Under the pieces are notes generated by a model. The model was not told where the DNA came from and did no database searches. It saw only the letters and a program-made list of their open reading frames with translations. Below, in pieces: positions 34,817-42,285 of a DNA stretch of 64,000 bases (positions within the stretch are counted from its first letter, which is position 1; every line of letters begins with the position of its first letter). The DNA is from Myxococcus stipitatus (GTDB taxonomy: Bacteria > Myxococcota > Myxococcia > Myxococcales > Myxococcaceae): the NCBI RefSeq assembly GCF_037414475.1, contig NZ_CP147913.1:5640001-5704000 (forward strand). Direction: 5' to 3'. Position numbers and translations under genes: made by a program.

Positions 34817-35860
34817 TCAATCGAGCCGGGCGATGAGGAGGGTCTGCAGGGGGAGATGGCGGATGGGCCGGCTGCTCTCGATGCGGTAACCGGCGTCGTC
34901 CAGGAAGCCCTCCACCTCCGCGGGGGTGTAGGCCGCCGCGCCCGACGTGACGAAGTAGTGCAGGCCGATGAGGGGCGCGGAGCTGGTGGGCGCCTGGATG
35001 TCCTCGCGCAGGTACTCCAGCACCGCCAATGTCCCCTTGGGCGACAGCGCGCCCCGGATGCGGCGCAGGAGCGCCACGTTCTGCGCGGGCGTCAGGTGGT
35101 GCATCACCTGGAACAGCAGCACCCCGTCGTAGGTGCCCCCCAGTTCGGCGGTGAGGATGTCCCCGGCCTGATGCGTGACGAGGTGGCTCAGCCCCGCGGA
35201 GGAGATGATGTCCCGGCCCACGCGGGCGCTGCCCTCCAAATCCAACACCGTGGCCCGCAAGCCCCGGTGCCGCTGGCACAGCTCCGCCGCGTACCAGCCA
35301 TGGGCGCCGCCCAGGTCCAGGAGGTTCCGGGCGCCTCGGGGCAGCGGAATGGCCCCGGCGACCTCGGGCGCCGCCAGCCGCGCGAGCTGGTGCATGGCGT
35401 GGATGTAGTCGCGCCAGCGCGGGTCGTCCGGGGCGAAGTCATGGATGTCCACCGCCTCGCCGGAGCGCACCACGCCCTCCAGCCCCGTCCACCAATCCCA
35501 CTGCGCGTAGTTGAACTCCAGGAAGGCCCCCACGTACTGGGGCGAGCGCGGGTCCAGCCACCGCTTCGAGCGCGACGCCAGCTTGTAGCGGCCATCGCGC
35601 TGCCGCTCCACGGCCTCGCACGCCACCAGCGCCTCCATCAGCGAGCGCGTGCCTTCGGCCGACAGCTTCAGGCGCGTCGCGAGCGCCTCGGATGTCGCGG
35701 CCCCATCCGCCAGCGCCTGGTACACCCCCAGCCGCACCCCCGCCATCAAGGTGCGCGACGCCATCATCCCGAAGAAGGCGTGGGCCAGGGGCTGCGGCGC
35801 CAGATTGAACCAGTCCGCCACGCGCTCCAGCAGGTTGTCCGCCTTGAGCCCCAGCCTCAT
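34817..35860 (-). CDS. SAM-dependent methyltransferase (plant-type O-methyltransferase fold)
   Basis: A 347-residue enzyme. An N-terminal winged-helix dimerisation domain (about 1-100, with ALATRLKLSAEGTRSLMEAL) precedes a class I methyltransferase domain with the SAM motif LLDLGGAHGWYAAEL, an acidic VLDLEG loop, and MHHLTPAQNVALLRRI. It resembles hydroxyneurosporene/acetylserotonin O-methyltransferases. The substrate is unknown; the location upstream of the arabinose-like genes raises methylation of a glycan or lipid carrier, but that is only context. It starts at 35860, 11 bases after the stop of the preceding secreted-protein gene, so those two are likely co-transcribed. Confidence 0.82.
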   Translation of the reverse strand: MRLGLKADNLLERVADWFNLAPQPLAHAFFGMMASRTLMAGVRLGVYQALADGAATSEALATRLKLSAEGTRSLMEALVACEAVERQRDGRYKLASRSKRWLDPRSPQYVGAFLEFNYAQWDWWTGLEGVVRSGEAVDIHDFAPDDPRWRDYIHAMHQLARLAAPEVAGAIPLPRGARNLLDLGGAHGWYAAELCQRHRGLRATVLDLEGSARVGRDIISSAGLSHLVTHQAGDILTAELGGTYDGVLLFQVMHHLTPAQNVALLRRIRGALSPKGTLAVLEYLREDIQAPTSSAPLIGLHYFVTSGAAAYTPAEVEGFLDDAGYRIESSRPIRHLPLQTLLIARLD

Positions 35861-35871
35861 GCGCGCGTCCC

Positions 35872-36237
35872 CTAGCGTTTGCGGCGGGGCAGGGCCATCC
35901 CCGCCAATCCCACCAGCACGAGCGCGGCCTCCGCGCCCATCACACAGCCTACTTGCTCCGCCTTGCGCACACCCGTGTAGCGGCAGGTGCCGTCCTCGCA
36001 ACTGAAGCGTGGTGAGCAGTCGCGGGTGCTGCGGCAGGCCGTGTTCACCCGCCCCGTGCCGTCATCACCCTCCGGGTTGTCCCGCTCCGAACCTCCCTCT
36101 CCAGACGAGGCATCCGGCAGGGGAACGATGATGCCGCCATCCTGCTGCTGAGCCAGCGCGAGCGAGGGCAGGGCGAGAGCCAGACATGCCAGGAGCAAGA
36201 GGCCCGGGACGCGAAGGACGTGACGGAGAGAAGCCAT
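35872..36237 (-). CDS. Small secreted protein with MYXO-CTERM-like tail
   Basis: A 121-residue protein with a signal peptide cleaved near LALAQQQ, a Gly/Ser/Asp-rich linker, and a Cys-rich module (CRSTRDCSPRFSCEDGTC). The tail is Gly-Cys, then a hydrophobic helix of about 15 residues, then PRRKR. A GC-helix-Arg tail is the hallmark of MYXO-CTERM surface anchoring in myxobacteria. The role is unknown. It is the first gene of a minus-strand run that continues into the methyltransferase and DprE-like genes, and is divergent from a response regulator gene. Confidence 0.7.
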   Translation of the reverse strand: MASLRHVLRVPGLLLLACLALALPSLALAQQQDGGIIVPLPDASSGEGGSERDNPEGDDGTGRVNTACRSTRDCSPRFSCEDGTCRYTGVRKAEQVGCVMGAEAALVLVGLAGMALPRRKR

Positions 36238-36351
36238 GACGGAAGCGCCACCCTAACCGCCCTGCGGCATAGATGCATCCACCGTGGAAACCGGAAGTCA
36301 GGGGTAGATTGTCCCACCCCTTGGCATTCATCTGGTAGCGTACGGCCCGCG

Positions 36352-37680
36352 ATGGCCGCCCCCAGAATCCTCGTCGTCGATGACAACCCGGAGCTTCTCT
36401 CCCTCCTCACGCAGTTGTTCGAGGACGCGGGCTACGAGGTCGTCGGCGCCAGCCGCGGCAGGCAGGCCATCGAGGTGGCTCGCGCCCAGCCGCCTGGCGC
36501 GGCTGTCTTGGATATCCTCCTGCCCGACATGATGGGCTATCACCTGGCGGATGCGCTGCGGAAGGACAACCCGCAGCTGCCGCTGTTGTTCATCACTGGC
36601 GTCTTCAAGGGCGGCAAGCACGCGCTGGAGGCTCGGCAGAAGTACCAGTCCGCGGGCTACTTCGAGAAACCCTTCGAGGCGCAGAAGCTGCTGGAGGCCG
36701 TCACCAAGGTCCTGCCTCCCGAAAAGAAGGCGCCGCCGCCCGGCTCGCTCCAGGACGCGTTCGAGGTGGAGCTCGACATCGACGTGGAGGAGGAGGGCCC
36801 GCAGGACGTGATGGAGCTGACCGGCCGCATCAAGGTGACCGGCGGCGGCAACATCACCGCGGAGATTCGCGGCGCAAACCTCACCGCCAGCCCGATGCAG
36901 AAGGTGCCGGCCACGCAGGTGCGGCCGCCCACGCCGGGCCGTCCGCCGGATCCGCCGCCGGTGGGCTCGGGGCCTCCGGGCAGCCGCCGCGGCGAGTTGA
37001 AGGACAACCTGCCCGCGCTGCTCACCGCCTACTACCTGTCTCGGGAGACGGGCGAATTGGGCGTGCAGAAGGGCAAGGTGAAGAAGGTCGTCTATTTCGA
37101 GAAGGGCATGCCGGTGTTCGCCCTCTCGAACCTGCTGGCGGACCGGTTCGGCCAGTTCCTGGTGCGCGTGGGCAAGATAAAGCCCGAGCAGCTCCAGGAC
37201 GCCTCCGCCGTGGCGGGACAGACGAACCGGCGTACCGGTGACGTGCTGGTGGAGCGCGGGCTGCTCAAGGACACCGAGCGGCTGTACTACGTGGGCCAGC
37301 AGGTGAAGGCCGTCATCTACTCGCTCTTCGCGTGGGACGAGGGCACGTACCTGATGAGCTTCCGGGAGAAGGCGAGCTCGGAATCCATCAAGCTGGACGT
37401 GCACCCGGCGAACCTCATCGTCCGCGGCATCAAGAAGCTCTACAAGCCGGAGCGCCTGCGCCGGCTCTTGCAGCCCGAGGACCGGCTCATCCCCGCCGTG
37501 GCACCCGCCTACCAGCTCAACGAGGTGGAGTTGGAGCGGTGGGAGGCGGAGCTGCTGCCCAAGATTGACGGCAACCGCACCGTCGCGGAGCTGCTGGCCT
37601 TCGCCAACCGGCCCGAGCACGTCGTCTACGGTTTCCTGGTGTCGATGATGTCGCTGGGCATCCTGGACAAGCGCTCGTAG
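36352..37680 (+). CDS. Response regulator with receiver domain and DUF4388 (PATAN-like) output
   Basis: A 442-residue cytosolic protein. The receiver domain spans about 4-120, with acidic pair Asp10-Asp11, phospho-acceptor Asp54 (AVLDILLPD), Thr in FITGVF, and Lys in FEKPF. A Pro-rich linker (about 190-220) leads to a DUF4388-type domain (NLPALLTAYYLSRETGELGV, then KKVVYFEKGMPVFALS) and a further helical region of about 130 residues. No DNA-binding motif is seen, so it probably signals through protein contacts. No histidine kinase is next to it. ATG 36352 lacks a strong ribosome-binding site. Confidence 0.85.
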   Translation: MAAPRILVVDDNPELLSLLTQLFEDAGYEVVGASRGRQAIEVARAQPPGAAVLDILLPDMMGYHLADALRKDNPQLPLLFITGVFKGGKHALEARQKYQSAGYFEKPFEAQKLLEAVTKVLPPEKKAPPPGSLQDAFEVELDIDVEEEGPQDVMELTGRIKVTGGGNITAEIRGANLTASPMQKVPATQVRPPTPGRPPDPPPVGSGPPGSRRGELKDNLPALLTAYYLSRETGELGVQKGKVKKVVYFEKGMPVFALSNLLADRFGQFLVRVGKIKPEQLQDASAVAGQTNRRTGDVLVERGLLKDTERLYYVGQQVKAVIYSLFAWDEGTYLMSFREKASSESIKLDVHPANLIVRGIKKLYKPERLRRLLQPEDRLIPAVAPAYQLNEVELERWEAELLPKIDGNRTVAELLAFANRPEHVVYGFLVSMMSLGILDKRS

Positions 37681-37713
37681 TCCAGGCCGCTGTCTGTCCG
37701 CTGCGCTCGACGA

Positions 37714-37733
37714 GGCGCCCTGTGCGGGGCGCC
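37714..37733. terminator. Hairpin between convergent response-regulator and Ni/Co transporter genes
   Basis: A 7-bp perfect stem (37714-37720 with 37727-37733) and 6-base loop, between two convergent stops. It is short but very GC-rich, with no U-tract. Confidence 0.45.
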
Positions 37734-37752
37734 CGGAGCGGGGCGGGGTGCT

Positions 37753-38400
37753 TCAGCTTTCGACGAGCCGCGAGCCAATCCAGAACAGGCCGAGCGCGGC
37801 GGAGCTCACCGCGACGGTGCGCTGCACCCACAGGGTGATGCGGTCGTTGAGGCGGGTGATGCCCTCGGCGAAGAGCAGGCCCACCGCGCCCATGCCGATG
37901 AGGATGCCCAGGGCGAAGCCGGGCAAGTACGTCCAGGCGGCCAGGCTCATGCTTCCGCCGACGAGCAGCGGGGGCAGCGCGAGGAGCAGTGAGCGCACGC
38001 CGCTGATGGCCATCAGCGCGCCCGCGGCGGTGCTGACGGTGTGGACGTGCTCGTGGGGCTCCTGGGCGTGGCCAGGCAGGTGCGGGTGGCCGTGGTTCAT
38101 GGTGTTGGGGAACAGCAGCGCGGCCACGGCGAGGGCGACCAGCACGGCGCCGCCGAAGATTTCTGCCCAGCGCTCGAAGGTCTCCGAGAGGCCGAAGCCC
38201 GCCAGCAGGCACACCGCGGCGATGCCTCCGAGCATGGTGGCGTGTCCCAGCGCGAAGCGGAAGGCGGTGCTGATGGCGGCGCGGCGCCGGCCCCCGTTCA
38301 GGGTTCCCAGCGTGGCCACGGCGGCGCAGTGGTCTGGCCCCACCGCGTGGAGCAGGCCCTGCGACAGGCCGAGCAAGAAGGCGAGAAGGATGGGCTGCAC
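37753..38400 (-). CDS. Nickel/cobalt transporter-like (NiCoT/HoxN/UreH family) membrane protein
   Basis: A 215-residue protein with about six hydrophobic helices. The first helix carries the NiCoT signature HAVGPDH (His18, Asp23, His24, an H-x4-D-H pattern), and the RFALGHATM segment matches the second conserved His region. A central cytosolic or periplasmic loop is His-rich (HGHPHLPGHAQEPHEHVH). These features fit high-affinity import of Ni2+ or Co2+; direction and metal are inferred. It is divergent from a small lipoprotein gene that also ends in a His-rich tail. Confidence 0.8.
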   Translation of the reverse strand: MQPILLAFLLGLSQGLLHAVGPDHCAAVATLGTLNGGRRRAAISTAFRFALGHATMLGGIAAVCLLAGFGLSETFERWAEIFGGAVLVALAVAALLFPNTMNHGHPHLPGHAQEPHEHVHTVSTAAGALMAISGVRSLLLALPPLLVGGSMSLAAWTYLPGFALGILIGMGAVGLLFAEGITRLNDRITLWVQRTVAVSSAALGLFWIGSRLVES

Positions 38401-38457
38401 GGGGCGGAACCCTAGCCGCGCTTCCCTCCAGAGGCCAGCAGGAGGTACCTACGCATC

Positions 38458-38952
38458 ATGTGGATTGCCTTCCGGCGGCCGTGGGCCGCGCTTTCACTCG
38501 CGCTTTGTCTGGTAGTTCCCATCGGGTGTGACTCGGGGCCGAAGTTGTTGCGGCAAGCGGATGAGAAGTACGCCGCGCTGGTCGACCGGGGTGTGCCTCC
38601 CTCGGACCCCGCATGGAACGAGGTCATCGAGGCGTTGGAGAAGGTGCCTCGGGATTCGAAGGCGCGTCCGGACGCGGACAAGAAGCTCGCGGCGATTCAG
38701 GGGCTGCGGGGTCGGCTGCCTCCGCGTCCGCTGGCGACACCCGGTGCGACGGGGCCGGGCACGGAGGCGGCGGACGTGAAGCGCGCCGCGTGCGAGGCGC
38801 TGGCGAAGAAGCTGGGGCAGGCGCCGGATGACGCCGCTCGCGAGTCGTTGAACAAGGCGCTCGCGGAGTGCCGCGCGGAACTGGTCAAGCTGGAGTCGCG
38901 GGCCCATCCGCCAGGAGAGCACGGCCACGAACACGGCAGCGAACCTCATTGA
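38458..38952 (+). CDS. Small lipoprotein with His-rich C-terminus
   Basis: A 164-residue protein with a lipobox VVPIGC (lipidated Cys24), a helical Lys/Ala/Glu-rich body (KLLRQADEKYAALVD, later EALAKKLGQAPDDAARESL), and a C-terminal GEHGHEHGSEPH tail that could bind a divalent metal. It starts 57 bases from the divergent Ni/Co transporter. A role in holding or delivering nickel or cobalt in the periplasm is plausible but not shown. GGAGG at 38441-38445 lies 12 bases before ATG, a long spacing. Confidence 0.65.
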   Translation: MWIAFRRPWAALSLALCLVVPIGCDSGPKLLRQADEKYAALVDRGVPPSDPAWNEVIEALEKVPRDSKARPDADKKLAAIQGLRGRLPPRPLATPGATGPGTEAADVKRAACEALAKKLGQAPDDAARESLNKALAECRAELVKLESRAHPPGEHGHEHGSEPH

Positions 38953-39014
38953 CGGGGTGAAATGTGTTTCAGGGATGATTGAGAACACGCCCTGTTTGTG
39001 GCTATGGAGCGCAC

Positions 39015-39989
39015 ATGCCCATGCCCCAAGCAGGTGACGCGGCTCCCGACTTCCAGCTTCAGGACCAGGACGGCAACTCCGTGACGCTCTCGCGGTTCGC
39101 GGGGAAGCACGTCGTCCTCTACTTCTACCCGAAGGACGACACGCCGGGATGCACCGTGGAGGCGTGCGGCTTTCGGGATGAGCACTCGGCGTTGGAAGCC
39201 GCGGGCGCGGTGGTGCTGGGTGTGTCCGCGGACAGCACCGCGAGCCATCGCAAGTTCGCGACCAAGTTCAGCCTGCCGTTCCCGCTGCTGGCGGATACGG
39301 AGCACCAGGTGTGTGACGCCTATGGCGTCTGGGGTGAGAAGTCGCTGTACGGGCGGAAGTTCCTGGGCATCAACCGGGCGACCTTCCTCATCGGGCCAGA
39401 TGGCCGCGTGAAGCACGTGTGGCCGAAGGTGAAGGTGAATGGCCATGTCGCGGAGGTGCTCGCCGCGCTGGGTGCGAAGGCGGGGGCATCGGACTCTGGC
39501 GCGTCCGCGTTAGATGTGAGCGCCTCGGCGCTGGGGTCGGCGGAGGAGGGGGCGCCTGTCTCGGAGACGCCGGTGACGCCTCCCGCGGTCGTGACGATGT
39601 TCGAGCCCGCGAAGCGGAAGGCGGCGAAGAAGGCGGCGCCCGCGCAGGAGACCGCGGAGGTGGCTCCCGTGAAGACGCCCGCTGGCGCGAAGAAGGCCGC
39701 CCCGGCGAAGAAGGCCGCCCCGGCGAAGAAGGCCGCGCCTGCGAAGAAGGCCGCGCCTGCGAAGAAGGCCGCGCCTGCGAAGAAGGGTGCGACGAAGGGG
39801 GCCGGCGCGAAGAAGGTCGCGACGAAGAGCTCTGCAGTGAAGAAGGTCGCTGGCGCGAAGAAGGGCTCTGCCGCGAAGAAGGGTGCCGCGAAGAAGGCGC
39901 TTCCTGCGAAGAAGGCGCTTCCTGCGAAGAAGGGTGCTGCGAAGAAGGTGCTTCCCGTGAAGAAGGGGGCCGCGAAGAAGAAGCGGTAG
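39015..39989 (+). CDS. bcp: PrxQ/BCP peroxiredoxin fused to a histone-H1-like Lys/Ala tail
   Basis: A 324-residue protein. Residues 1 to about 152 form an atypical two-Cys peroxiredoxin of the PrxQ type: YFYPKDDTPGCTVEACGF contains the peroxidatic Cys and a resolving Cys five residues later. It reduces peroxides using thioredoxin. Residues about 153-205 are Ala/Ser-rich linker. From about 205 to the end the sequence is a Lys/Ala/Pro low-complexity tail of PAKKA and GAKK repeats like eukaryotic histone H1 C-termini, with a high positive charge. Such tails bind DNA or RNA. The usual BCP length is about 150-160, so the tail doubles it. ATG 39015 has GGAG at 39006-39009. The tandem array follows directly. 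Confidence 0.88.
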   Translation: MPMPQAGDAAPDFQLQDQDGNSVTLSRFAGKHVVLYFYPKDDTPGCTVEACGFRDEHSALEAAGAVVLGVSADSTASHRKFATKFSLPFPLLADTEHQVCDAYGVWGEKSLYGRKFLGINRATFLIGPDGRVKHVWPKVKVNGHVAEVLAALGAKAGASDSGASALDVSASALGSAEEGAPVSETPVTPPAVVTMFEPAKRKAAKKAAPAQETAEVAPVKTPAGAKKAAPAKKAAPAKKAAPAKKAAPAKKAAPAKKGATKGAGAKKVATKSSAVKKVAGAKKGSAAKKGAAKKALPAKKALPAKKGAAKKVLPVKKGAAKKKR

Positions 39990-40019
39990 GGGTAGGTAGA
40001 GGCACAGTGTTTGTTGTCG

Positions 40020-40815
40020 CCACACCCAAGGGGGCGTAGCGGATCCCTGCTGCGCGCCCTTGGTGCTGAATGAGGCCGACGCATTCGCGAGGGGTGCAGC
40101 GGAGGCATGCTGCGCGCCCTTGGTGCTGAATGAGGCCGACGCATTCGCGAGGGGTGCAGCGGAGGCATGCTGCGCGCCCTTGGTGCTGAATGAGGCCGAC
40201 GCATTCGCGAGGGGTGCAGCGGAGGCATGCTGCGCGCCCTTGGTGCTGAATGAGGCCGACGCATTCGCGAGGGGTGCAGCGGAGGCATGCTGCGCGCCCT
40301 TGGTGCTGAATGAGGCCGGCGCATTCGCGAGGGGCACGGCGGAGTTACGCCGTGTGCCTTTGGTGCTGAATGAGGCCGACGCATTCGCGAGGGGCACGGC
40401 GGAGTTACGCCGTGTGCCTTTGGTGCTGAATGAGGCCGACGCATTCGCGAGGGGTGGAGCGGAGGCATGCTGCGCGCCCTTGGTGCTGAATGAGGCCGAC
40501 GCATTCGCGAGGGGCACGGCGGCGTCACGCCGTGTGCCTTTGGTGCTGAATGAGGCCGACGCATTCGCGAGGGGCATGGCGGCGTCACGCCGTGTGCCTT
40601 TGGTGCTGAATGAGGCTGACGCATTCGCGAGGGGCACGGCGGCGTCGTGCTGTGCGCCCTTGGTGCTGAATGAGGCGGACTCATTCGCGGAGGCGCGGCG
40701 AAGCCGTGCTCCCTTGGTGCTGAGTTGAATCCAACGCATTCTCGGGGGCGCAGCGGCGTCGCGCTGTGCTCCCTCGGTGCTGAGTGAAGCGGCGCCATTC
40801 TCGGACGCAGGGCTT
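40020..40815 (+). repeat. 60-bp tandem-repeat array with a covarying hairpin in each unit
   Basis: Eleven nearly identical 60-bp units begin with TTGGTGCTGAATGAGG at 40060, 40120 and so on to 40660, followed by two or three degenerate copies to about 40815. Each unit has a constant part, ending in CATTCGCGAGGGG, and a variable core of about 20 bases. In ten units the core forms a 7-bp stem with a 6-base loop (40095-40101 with 40108-40114, and every 60 bases to 40635-40654). Unit types differ at paired positions in a compensatory way, and I count 69 of 70 pairs formed, including G-T wobbles. The constant part also has a GAATG/CATTC stem. Because 60 is a multiple of three, long open frames exist in several directions, but the changes between units alter residues freely, so I read it as non-coding. 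Confidence 0.85.
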
Positions 40816-41214
40816 GGAGCCGCAGACTTCTCTGCGATGAGGATGCGCGGCGCGGCACCTCACAAGTGTGCTGTGCCTGTTCAGGCTCCACCAATCAGTG
40901 GTCACGCCCGCCAGGGTGGCTTGCCTCCACGCACCGCGGGGTCGTTACGGTTGATTTCTAGAGGGCAGTACGTTGGGACCGTGGTGATTCGCTCGGTAAG
41001 TGAAGTCGAACCGTGATGAGTCAGTGGGCTTCTGCCGCGAAGAAGCCCAGGTCGCTGATGCCTATATCGAGGACTGTTCGTGAGCCGTGCCGAGGGTTAA
41101 CTGAGCAGGCGGACAGATGGGCCGCCGGGTTACCTGCCCCGTGGGTTTGGACATCGGAGGTGTCCACTCTCCAGGGAGGCGGGAAGGCAAGGACCCGAAT
41201 CAAACGGAGTGGAT
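40816..41214. other. 399-base region after the repeat array
   Basis: No convincing gene: short open frames here lack ribosome-binding sites and family features. An 8-bp stem (41025-41032 with 41042-41049) around a 9-base loop is visible and may end transcription from the peroxiredoxin/array side. The final 100 bases presumably hold the promoter of the lipoprotein gene at 41215, though no consensus boxes stand out. Confidence 0.5.
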
Positions 41215-41709
41215 ATGCGCGAGCGGAATCTTCGGCGGTGGGGTCTGGTGGCGGCGTTGACGGTCGGGACCATGTCGACCGTGGGCTGTGGTGGACTCCC
41301 CGAGTCGGGTGGCAAGCAGCCGGACGAGCCTCGCGGGGGTGCGTTCGCCCAGCGCGGGACCCAGCCGGACGCCCTCCTGGACATGGAAGGCAATGTCCAC
41401 CCCGAGAAGTCCCCGCCCTGGCTGATGACCGCCGACCGCGGCCACAACGGCACCATCAAGGAGATTGGCTCCAGCATCGACCCCCGTACGCCCAAGCTGG
41501 ACGGCAACCAGGGCAAGTCCATCACGGACGACAAGGGCCACATGATGGGGCACCGGTACTCCCTCGCGGGCGGCGCGACCTACTCCCCCTCGGCCCACGG
41601 TCTGGGCGGTGAGGACGGGGCCGCGAACGTCGGCAGCATCGATTACGACCACAGCCGAGGCTACCGCCCGCTGGGCTGGCAGGACCGCAACGCTCGCCTG
41701 CGCCGCTAG
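41215..41709 (+). CDS. Hypothetical lipoprotein, Gly/Asp-rich
   Basis: A 164-residue protein of unknown family. The signal peptide ends in a lipobox-like MSTVGC (lipidated Cys near 23). The mature part is hydrophilic and unstructured-looking, with GHNGTIKEIGSSIDPRT and GHMMGHRYSLAGGATYSP stretches and a basic end (DRNARLRR). ATG 41215 has GGAG at 41206-41209; a GTG at 41209 overlaps that site and is rejected. A second small lipoprotein follows 98 bases later, and their N-terminal ends (RNLRRW against GNVRRW) look alike. Confidence 0.65.
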   Translation: MRERNLRRWGLVAALTVGTMSTVGCGGLPESGGKQPDEPRGGAFAQRGTQPDALLDMEGNVHPEKSPPWLMTADRGHNGTIKEIGSSIDPRTPKLDGNQGKSITDDKGHMMGHRYSLAGGATYSPSAHGLGGEDGAANVGSIDYDHSRGYRPLGWQDRNARLRR

Positions 41710-41718
41710 GCACCCGCC

Positions 41719-41748
41719 GGGCGGACGGCGGCTCACCCGCCGTCGCCC
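41719..41748 (+). terminator. Hairpin between the two small lipoprotein genes
   Basis: An 8-bp core stem (41724-41731 with 41737-41744) extends by GGGC/GCCC past a one-base bulge, giving 12 pairs around a 5-base loop, ten bases after the stop of the first lipoprotein gene. No U-tract. Confidence 0.5.
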
Positions 41749-41807
41749 ACGCGCCAGCATGGGTATCCATCCCTGTGGAGCCATGAGGCTCGCCGGAGGG
41801 ATGGAAC

Positions 41808-42218
41808 ATGAACCAGGGAAACGTGCGCCGCTGGCTCCTGCCCGGCGCAATCGTCATGGCGTCGCTGCTGGGCACCGCGTGTCAGCGCGAGAAGGCTCGA
41901 TGGCGCGAGGAAGTCCCCAAGGCCGGCGGCCCCTACCAGGGCATCGTCAATGACGCTCAACCCTTGAGCAGCTTCGGCCCGGGGACCGGCGGCGCGGGGA
42001 CACCTCACATCGCCCCCGTCCAGGACCGCATCGGCGAGAACCTGCCCCCCACCGCCGTGGACAATGTCCCGCCCCGCGTGGAGCCCGGCATCGCCGCTGG
42101 TGACCCGGATGCCATCCGCGAGTTCCAGAAGGAAGAGCAGAAAGAGGCTCAGGAGAACCTGCCCACCCAGGGGCCACAGAAGACCCCCAAGAGTAAACAC
42201 CCAGGACAGAACCCCTGA
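41808..42218 (+). CDS. Hypothetical lipoprotein, Pro/Glu-rich
   Basis: A 136-residue protein of unknown family. Lipobox SLLGTAC (lipidated Cys near 25), then a Pro/Gly/Glu-rich, probably disordered mature chain with a charged EFQKEEQKEAQEN segment and a basic C-terminus. GGAGGG at 41795-41800 lies seven bases before ATG 41808. A perfect hairpin ends the gene on the side facing nagZ. Confidence 0.65.
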   Translation: MNQGNVRRWLLPGAIVMASLLGTACQREKARWREEVPKAGGPYQGIVNDAQPLSSFGPGTGGAGTPHIAPVQDRIGENLPPTAVDNVPPRVEPGIAAGDPDAIREFQKEEQKEAQENLPTQGPQKTPKSKHPGQNP

Positions 42219-42242
42219 GGTCCAGGGCCAGGGGCCCATGAC

Positions 42243-42267
42243 GCGAGCCCCTCATCGAGGGGCTCGC
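42243..42267. terminator. Perfect hairpin between convergent lipoprotein and nagZ genes
   Basis: Eleven perfect base pairs (42243-42253 with 42257-42267) around a three-base loop, midway between two convergent stops. It is the cleanest terminator-like structure in the window, again without a U-tract. Confidence 0.7.
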
Positions 42268-42285
42268 GGTGTGATGACTCGCCGC

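Noticed and set aside
40060..40728. Plus-strand open frame of VLNEADAFARG repeats
   Set aside because: No ribosome-binding site, a TTG start inside a repeat, and non-synonymous changes between units that instead follow hairpin pairing.
40020..40815. CRISPR array
   Set aside because: Units repeat head to tail without unique spacers, the unit is 60 bases, and no cas genes are nearby.
39320..40894. A long antisense open frame (over 500 codons) with SFSTKG repeats across the array and the peroxiredoxin gene
   Set aside because: It overlaps the clear PrxQ gene on the other strand. In the array it only stays open because the 60-base period is a multiple of three. Changes between repeat units do not favour synonymous positions in this frame.
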